Assembly: GCA_028873595.1 (NCBI GenBank)
Contig: JAPPOV010000037.1
Location: forward strand, 1-64,000
DNA from: Gemmatimonadota bacterium
GTDB lineage: Bacteria > Gemmatimonadota > Gemmatimonadetes > Longimicrobiales > Gaopeijiaceae
Direction: 5' to 3'
DNA: 64,000 nucleotides
Within the stretch, counting starts at the first letter, position 1, and every line of letters starts with the position of its first letter. The notes under the pieces were generated by a model. That model saw only the letters and a program-made list of their open reading frames with translations. It searched no databases and was not told the origin of the DNA. Of this stretch, positions 59,691-64,000 are shown one piece after another. The position numbers were made by a program, and so were the translations under genes.

Positions 59691-61487
59691 CTACGCTGCT
59701 GTGAACTGGAGCTCGTGCAGCCTGGCGTAGAGCCCACCTTCGGCGAGGAGTTCGAGGTGTGTGCCTTCTTCTTCAACCTCGCCACGGTGAAGGACAATGA
59801 TGCGATCCGCGTTTTGTATGGTCGAGAGTCGATGCGCGATCACGAGTGACGTCCGTCCGGCGAGAAGCTGGTCCGTCGCATGCTCGATCTTCTCCTCGAT
59901 CTCGGAGTCTACGGAGCTCGTCGCTTCGTCGAGTACCAAGATTTGCGGATCGAAGGCGAGCGCTCGTGCAAAGCTCACGAGCTGACGCTCACCGACCGAG
60001 AGGGTAGAGCCACGTTCCCCCAACGACTGGTCGTACCCGTCCGGGAGCCGAGCGATGAAGTCGGCGGCACCGATCCGCTCCGCTGCCGCGGTGATCTGCT
60101 TCTCCGTGATGTCGGGCGAGCCCAGGCGCACGTTGTATGCGACGTCCTGGCTGAAGAGGAAGACGTCTTGAAGCACCAGACCCACGCGCTCCCGAAGGTC
60201 CAGAAGCCGGACATTCCGGATTGGGACCCCGTCGAGCAGGATCCGTCCCCGTTGCACGTCGTAGAAGCGCATCAGGAGGTTGATGAGCGTCGTCTTGCCC
60301 GCGCCGGTATGCCCGACGATCGCAACCTTCTCACCGGGTGCGATCGTGAAGCTGACGTCCCGCAGGATCCAGTCGGGCTCTCCGTCCTCCGTGTGACCAT
60401 ACGCGAACCAGACATCCTCGAAGACGATCTCTCCGCGTCCTGACGCGGGGAAGACCTGGGGCGACTCGGGATCCTGAATGTCGATCTCTTCGTCGAGCAG
60501 CTGGAACACCCGCTCCGACGATGCCATCGCCGCCTGGAGCAGGTTGTACTTCTCGGAAAGGTCCTGGATCGGGCGGAAGAACCGTCGAGCGTACTGCAGG
60601 AAGGCCGCGATCACGCCCACGGTGAGAAACCCGTCCATCATGCGTAGCCCCCCGTACCAGAGAATCAGGGCGAGCGCGAGTGCGGTGAAGAACTGGATGA
60701 CGGGGAAAAACAGGGCGTAGTAGGTGATCGAGCGGAGATGTGCCTGGAGGTGATCCTCGTTCAACTCGGCCAATCGTGTTGCGTCCGCCTCCTCACGATT
60801 GAACAGCTGTACGACACGGACACCGGTGATGCGCTCTTGGAGGAACGCGTTGATTCGTGCGACTCGGACGCGGATGTCCCGGTAGGCCGTACGAATCCGG
60901 GATCGAAAAAGAAAGGCCGCGTAGAAGACGAAGGGCAGGATGCTGAATGAGACCAGCGCGAGACGCCAGTTCATCATCAACATGGCCCCGATGATGAAGG
61001 CCAGCGTGAAGATGTCGCCGAAGACCGTGACGAGACCGGAGCTGAACAGGGTGTTCAGCGTCTCGACGTCGTTCGTGATCCGCGTCATCAAGCGGCCGAT
61101 CGGGTTTCGATCGTAGAACCGAAGGTCTGCGCGCTGGAGCTTTTCGAAGATCTGGCGGCGGAGGTCGTACATGACCGACTGGCCGAGCCACGTCGTCACC
61201 AGCGCGCGCAGGTATTCGAGCACGAAGCCGGCGACCAGGGCGGCACCGTAGATCGTGATGAGTTCGATGAGCAGGGCACGATCACCGGCCGGGATCGCCT
61301 CGTCGATCACCCGCTGGGTGACCCACGGCCCGATGATCGCCATCCACGATCCGAGGAGCAGTACGAGAAGTGCCCCCGCGACGTGCAGGCGGTACGGCTT
61401 GAGGTACTGGATCAGTCGGCGCATGAGGCGTGCGTCGTACGCTTTGCCCAGCGCCTCTTCCTCATGCAGTGTCGATCCGTCGCCCAT
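59691..61487 (-). CDS. ABC exporter, permease-ATPase fusion (MsbA/MDR type)
   Basis: 598 residues from ATG 61487 (GTG 61493 also possible). Six helices (LLVLLLGSWMAIIGPWV and so on) with the ABC1 coupling loops, then the ATPase: GHTGAGKTTLINLLMRFYD (Walker A), LQDVFLFSQDV (Q loop), signature LSVGERQLVSFARAL, VLDEATSSVDSE (Walker B), VIAHRLSTIQNAD. The signature reads LSVGERQ and not LSGGQ, as in YheH-like and heterodimeric exporters, where a degenerate site is common; no partner half is adjacent. Substrate may be lipid or drug. It converges on the DUF4015 gene. Confidence 0.92.
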   Translation of the reverse strand: MGDGSTLHEEEALGKAYDARLMRRLIQYLKPYRLHVAGALLVLLLGSWMAIIGPWVTQRVIDEAIPAGDRALLIELITIYGAALVAGFVLEYLRALVTTWLGQSVMYDLRRQIFEKLQRADLRFYDRNPIGRLMTRITNDVETLNTLFSSGLVTVFGDIFTLAFIIGAMLMMNWRLALVSFSILPFVFYAAFLFRSRIRTAYRDIRVRVARINAFLQERITGVRVVQLFNREEADATRLAELNEDHLQAHLRSITYYALFFPVIQFFTALALALILWYGGLRMMDGFLTVGVIAAFLQYARRFFRPIQDLSEKYNLLQAAMASSERVFQLLDEEIDIQDPESPQVFPASGRGEIVFEDVWFAYGHTEDGEPDWILRDVSFTIAPGEKVAIVGHTGAGKTTLINLLMRFYDVQRGRILLDGVPIRNVRLLDLRERVGLVLQDVFLFSQDVAYNVRLGSPDITEKQITAAAERIGAADFIARLPDGYDQSLGERGSTLSVGERQLVSFARALAFDPQILVLDEATSSVDSEIEEKIEHATDQLLAGRTSLVIAHRLSTIQNADRIIVLHRGEVEEEGTHLELLAEGGLYARLHELQFTAA

Positions 61488-61493
61488 GGTCAC

Positions 61494-61894
61494 GGGCTAC
61501 CCGATGCAGGGAGGTGGGGTCCGGATGCGACCGCCCGAGGCCGATCTATCTCGAGCGAGCCTCCAGCGCCGCCAGAACAGCGTCGAGCCCGATTCCTTCC
61601 GCGCGCAGTGTGTGAGTCCGTATTCATGTCCATATCCGTCGGTCGGTTCAGGTTCGGTCCGCCCGGATCGAGGTGCAAAAGAACGCGCCCCGGCTGAGAA
61701 GGGCCGTGAGGAGTCGTGCTGAGGAGGAGTCGTGCTGAGTTCGAAAACGTCCGGCTACAGCAGCCTCTTGCCACCCGAGTGGCTCGCGTGATGCTGATGA
61801 TGCAGGACGTCGATCAGCTTTGTCATAGGGCGAGAAAGGTCGAAATCGTCGTGGAGAGCGCCAACCCGGTGGACGTTGGTTTTATCATCCTGCC
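61494..61894. other. Gene-free stretch between ABC exporter and uvrA
   Basis: About 400 bases between divergent genes. Several frames are open on both strands, but none has a start with a ribosome-binding site or a protein-like composition. The only clear structure is a 16-base tandem duplication at 61708-61739. A regulatory region for uvrA (for example a damage box) would be expected here, but I do not see a LexA-type palindrome. Confidence 0.4.
61708..61739. repeat. 16-bp perfect tandem duplication
   Basis: GAGGAGTCGTGCTGAG occurs at 61708-61723 and again at 61724-61739 without a gap, 156 bases before uvrA. Two copies only. Most simply a replication-slippage duplication. Confidence 0.75.
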
Positions 61895-64000
61895 ATGAAC
61901 GATCCGATCCGGATCCGGGGAGCCCGGCAGCATAATCTCAAGGAGATCGATCTCGATCTCCCGCGCCGTGCGTTCACCGTGATCACCGGTCCGTCGGGAT
62001 CCGGCAAGAGCTCACTCGCGCTCGACACCCTCTTTGCCGAGGGACAGCGCCGCTACGTCGAGTCCCTGTCGACGTACGCCAAGCAGTTCCTGGAGCGCAT
62101 GGAGAAGCCTGATGTCGACTCCGTCGAGGGCCTCTCACCGGCTGTCGCGATCGAGCAGAAGAACCCGACCAAGTCGAGCCGATCGACGATTGGGACGGCC
62201 ACCGAGGTGTACGACTATATGCGCCTGCTCTGGGCTCGGGTCGGCCGGACCCATTGCCCCGAGTGCGATCGACACGTGCTGCCCGACACGGTCTCATCGG
62301 CGGTCGATCGAGTGTTGGAGCTCGGGGAGGGGGTGCGACTCCAGGTCGCCTTTCCTCTTCCGCGCAGTGAGGAGATCAAGCACGAACTCGTCGTGGCGAA
62401 CCTCAGGGCGCTCGGCTTCGTTCGCCTCCTCGTGGACGGAGCGGCGGTCGACATTTCGGGCTCAGATGCCGACACGCCAGCAGGTCTTGGGCGAGACCTG
62501 ACCGCGTCGGACGAGCTCCTCGTCGTGGTCGACCGGATCAGGACGGACCCGGACGACACCGACCGCCTGGCCGACTCTCTCGGCACGTGTTTCGTGGAGG
62601 GCGAGGGGGAAGCCGTGGTACTGGTGGCCGATGCCGTGAGTCGGCCCGAGCGGCTCCTCTTCACCGAGAACTTCCGCTGCCCGGACCACCCTGACGTTGT
62701 CTTCCTCGAGCCGACGCCTCAGCTCTTCTCATTCAACAATCCCTACGGCACCTGCTCGCTGTGCACCGGGTTTGGCGCGACGCTGGATTACGATCCCGAG
62801 CTGATCATCCCCGTGCCCCAGCGCTCCCTCGCCGAGAACGCTGTGGACCCCTGGTCCGCGCCGCGATACAAGCGTGAGCGAGCGAAGCTCAAGGAGTTCG
62901 GGACGAAGTGCGGTGTCTCGCTCTATTCCCCGTGGGAGGAGTTGCCGGAGACGTTCCGTGAGGAGGTGATGTTCGGGACGAAGGGCTTCAAGGGCGTGAT
63001 CCCTTTCCTCGTTTCACGGGAGAAAAAGCGGTACAAGCAGTACATCCGCGTCTGGCTTCGGAAGTACCAGGCGCCGAAGACGTGTCGCGAATGCGGTGGT
63101 GCGCGCATCCGCGCCGAAGGGCTGAACGTGCGCGTGTCCGGGCGCACGATCGCAGAGGTGTCCGAGCTTCCGCTGGAAGATCTCGCGCCGTGGCTGGATC
63201 GCCTCGAGTTGACCGAGATGGAGGAGCAGATTGCGGAGACGATCATGCGGGAACTGGCATCTCGGGTCGGCTTCCTCGTCGACGTCGGACTTGGATATCT
63301 GTCCTTGAGCCGCCAGATGCGGACACTCTCCGGAGGAGAGGCACAACGCATCAACCTGGCGAACTCGCTTGGCTCCGCTCTCGTAGACACACTCTACGTT
63401 CTCGACGAACCCACGGTCGGGCTTCATCCCCGAGACACCGGCGCGCTCCTCGATCTCCTGCAGCGCCTTCGGTCGGCGGGAAACACGGTTGTCGTCGTGG
63501 AGCACGATACGCAGGCGATTCGCGCCTCGGACCACATCGTGGAACTCGGGCCCGCGTCTGGCGAACACGGCGGGGAGATCGTCTTTCAGGGCGCCGCGGA
63601 GGAGCTGGAGGCGCAGGATACGGTGACCGGGCGCTATCTCTCGGGCCGCTCGCCGATCGAGGGTGCGGACGGACTCCGGCCAGTTGATGGCCCGTGCCTC
63701 GTCCTGCGGGGTGCCACCCAGCACAATCTTCAGGGGGTAGACGTGGAGATCCCCCTGGGGACGCTGACCGTCGTGACCGGAGTCTCAGGGTCCGGGAAGT
63801 CGACGCTGATCCACGATGTGCTGTACCGGGCCGCAGAGCGCGAGCTCGGTTCGGGTGAGACAAGTGCGAAAGAGCACCTGGGAGAGGTCGTCGGTGACTA
63901 CGAAGCGCTCGAGGGACTGACCCACGTCGACGAGGTCGTGCTCGTGGATCAGGCACCCATCGGGCGCACACCCCGTTCCAACCCGGTCACGTACATCAAG
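61895..64000 (+). CDS. uvrA: Excinuclease ABC subunit A (3' end outside window)
   Basis: 702 codons from ATG 61895 to the window edge, frame still open; full UvrA is about 940-970. First ATPase: ITGPSGSGKSSLALDTL (Walker A), the signature LSGGEAQRINLA and VLDEPTVGLHPRD (Walker B). The UvrB-interacting segment includes CPECDRHV. Zinc-module Cys pairs are visible in GTCSLCTGFG and KTCRECGG. The second ATPase begins with QHNLQGVDVEIPLG and VTGVSGSGKSTLIHDVL. With UvrB and UvrC it starts nucleotide-excision repair. The text STYAKQFLERMEKPDVDSVEG follows the canonical enzyme. Confidence 0.95.
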   Translation, partial: MNDPIRIRGARQHNLKEIDLDLPRRAFTVITGPSGSGKSSLALDTLFAEGQRRYVESLSTYAKQFLERMEKPDVDSVEGLSPAVAIEQKNPTKSSRSTIGTATEVYDYMRLLWARVGRTHCPECDRHVLPDTVSSAVDRVLELGEGVRLQVAFPLPRSEEIKHELVVANLRALGFVRLLVDGAAVDISGSDADTPAGLGRDLTASDELLVVVDRIRTDPDDTDRLADSLGTCFVEGEGEAVVLVADAVSRPERLLFTENFRCPDHPDVVFLEPTPQLFSFNNPYGTCSLCTGFGATLDYDPELIIPVPQRSLAENAVDPWSAPRYKRERAKLKEFGTKCGVSLYSPWEELPETFREEVMFGTKGFKGVIPFLVSREKKRYKQYIRVWLRKYQAPKTCRECGGARIRAEGLNVRVSGRTIAEVSELPLEDLAPWLDRLELTEMEEQIAETIMRELASRVGFLVDVGLGYLSLSRQMRTLSGGEAQRINLANSLGSALVDTLYVLDEPTVGLHPRDTGALLDLLQRLRSAGNTVVVVEHDTQAIRASDHIVELGPASGEHGGEIVFQGAAEELEAQDTVTGRYLSGRSPIEGADGLRPVDGPCLVLRGATQHNLQGVDVEIPLGTLTVVTGVSGSGKSTLIHDVLYRAAERELGSGETSAKEHLGEVVGDYEALEGLTHVDEVVLVDQAPIGRTPRSNPVTYIK

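Noticed and set aside
61255-61722. Plus-strand frame of 155 codons at the ABC exporter 5' end
   Set aside because: Mostly antisense to the exporter; no start site or protein-like features in the gene-free part.
1-64000. tRNA, rRNA, CRISPR, IS elements, prophage
   Set aside because: No T-loop consensus with a cloverleaf, no rRNA-like text, no regular repeat-spacer array, no transposase or integrase frame and no phage structural gene were found.

Overview
This is a gene-dense, high-GC stretch of a Gram-negative chromosome. It holds about fifty protein genes and no rRNA, tRNA, CRISPR array, insertion sequence or prophage that I can see. An LPS Kdo transferase, a TonB receptor, many lipoproteins and Tat substrates, and two large DUF5916 outer-membrane-type proteins show a two-membrane cell. 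The mix of secreted M20, M28 and S41 peptidases, amidohydrolases and DUF5916 proteins is what I would expect from Gemmatimonadota. That placement is inferred from gene content; no marker gene was compared.

Layout. 1-11.8 kb: a nitrogen-scavenging block (creatininase-family enzyme cut by the window edge, RidA-family protein, lipoprotein hydrolase, quinone oxidoreductase, Tat amidohydrolase, two M20 hydrolases, SDR, dihydropyrimidinase, AstE-like deacylase) with a decayed secreted gene, possibly an amidase, at 9.0-9.3 kb. 11.9-19 kb: DUF5916 protein, secreted FAH-family protein and a tricorn-like S41 protease. 19.2-22 kb: a TonB receptor and TlpA-like thioredoxin operon whose promoter carries two TTTAGG-N4-CCTAAA palindromes of DtxR-family type. 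22-26.6 kb: a divergent pair (4-TM protein / DUF2867-type SDR), then an AlkB-like diiron membrane oxygenase coupled to a DUF429-like protein. 26.7-31.8 kb: D-aminoacylase, LON-domain protein, argG and small membrane proteins. 31.9-40.5 kb: M28 peptidase, EEP-family nuclease or phosphatase, phosphoesterase, quinoprotein dehydrogenase, methyltransferase, and a secreted ComEC-type beta-lactamase-fold protein with a DUF3006 partner. 40.5-42.1 kb: an arsR-yeeE-yeeE sulfur operon whose last gene, a persulfide-dioxygenase-like MBL gene, survives only as a stub. 42.2-52.6 kb: DUF5107-TPR protein, M28 peptidase, formate-tetrahydrofolate ligase, second DUF5916 protein, MATE exporter. 52.7-64 kb: Tat sulfite-oxidase-like enzyme, zinc aminopeptidase, SPFH protein, kdtA, rhodanese, DUF4015 lipoprotein, ABC exporter and uvrA, which runs off the end.

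How it works together. Most products act in the periplasm or at the surface on peptides, N-acyl amino acids, cyclic amides and other organic nitrogen, which suggests a heterotroph living on dissolved proteinaceous matter. Metabolic links inside the cell are argG and the C1 enzyme fhs. A sulfur theme recurs (YeeE pair, ArsR regulator, rhodanese, sulfite-oxidase-like protein). Several convergent gene pairs end in perfect GC-rich hairpins without a T-run.

The most unusual points are the metal-box-controlled TonB/thioredoxin operon whose receptor plug carries a CxxC, the missing in-frame start codon of that receptor, an ATC start on formate-tetrahydrofolate ligase, and two gene remnants found in sequence that would normally be called intergenic. 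Single-base errors in the assembly could explain the two start-codon anomalies.
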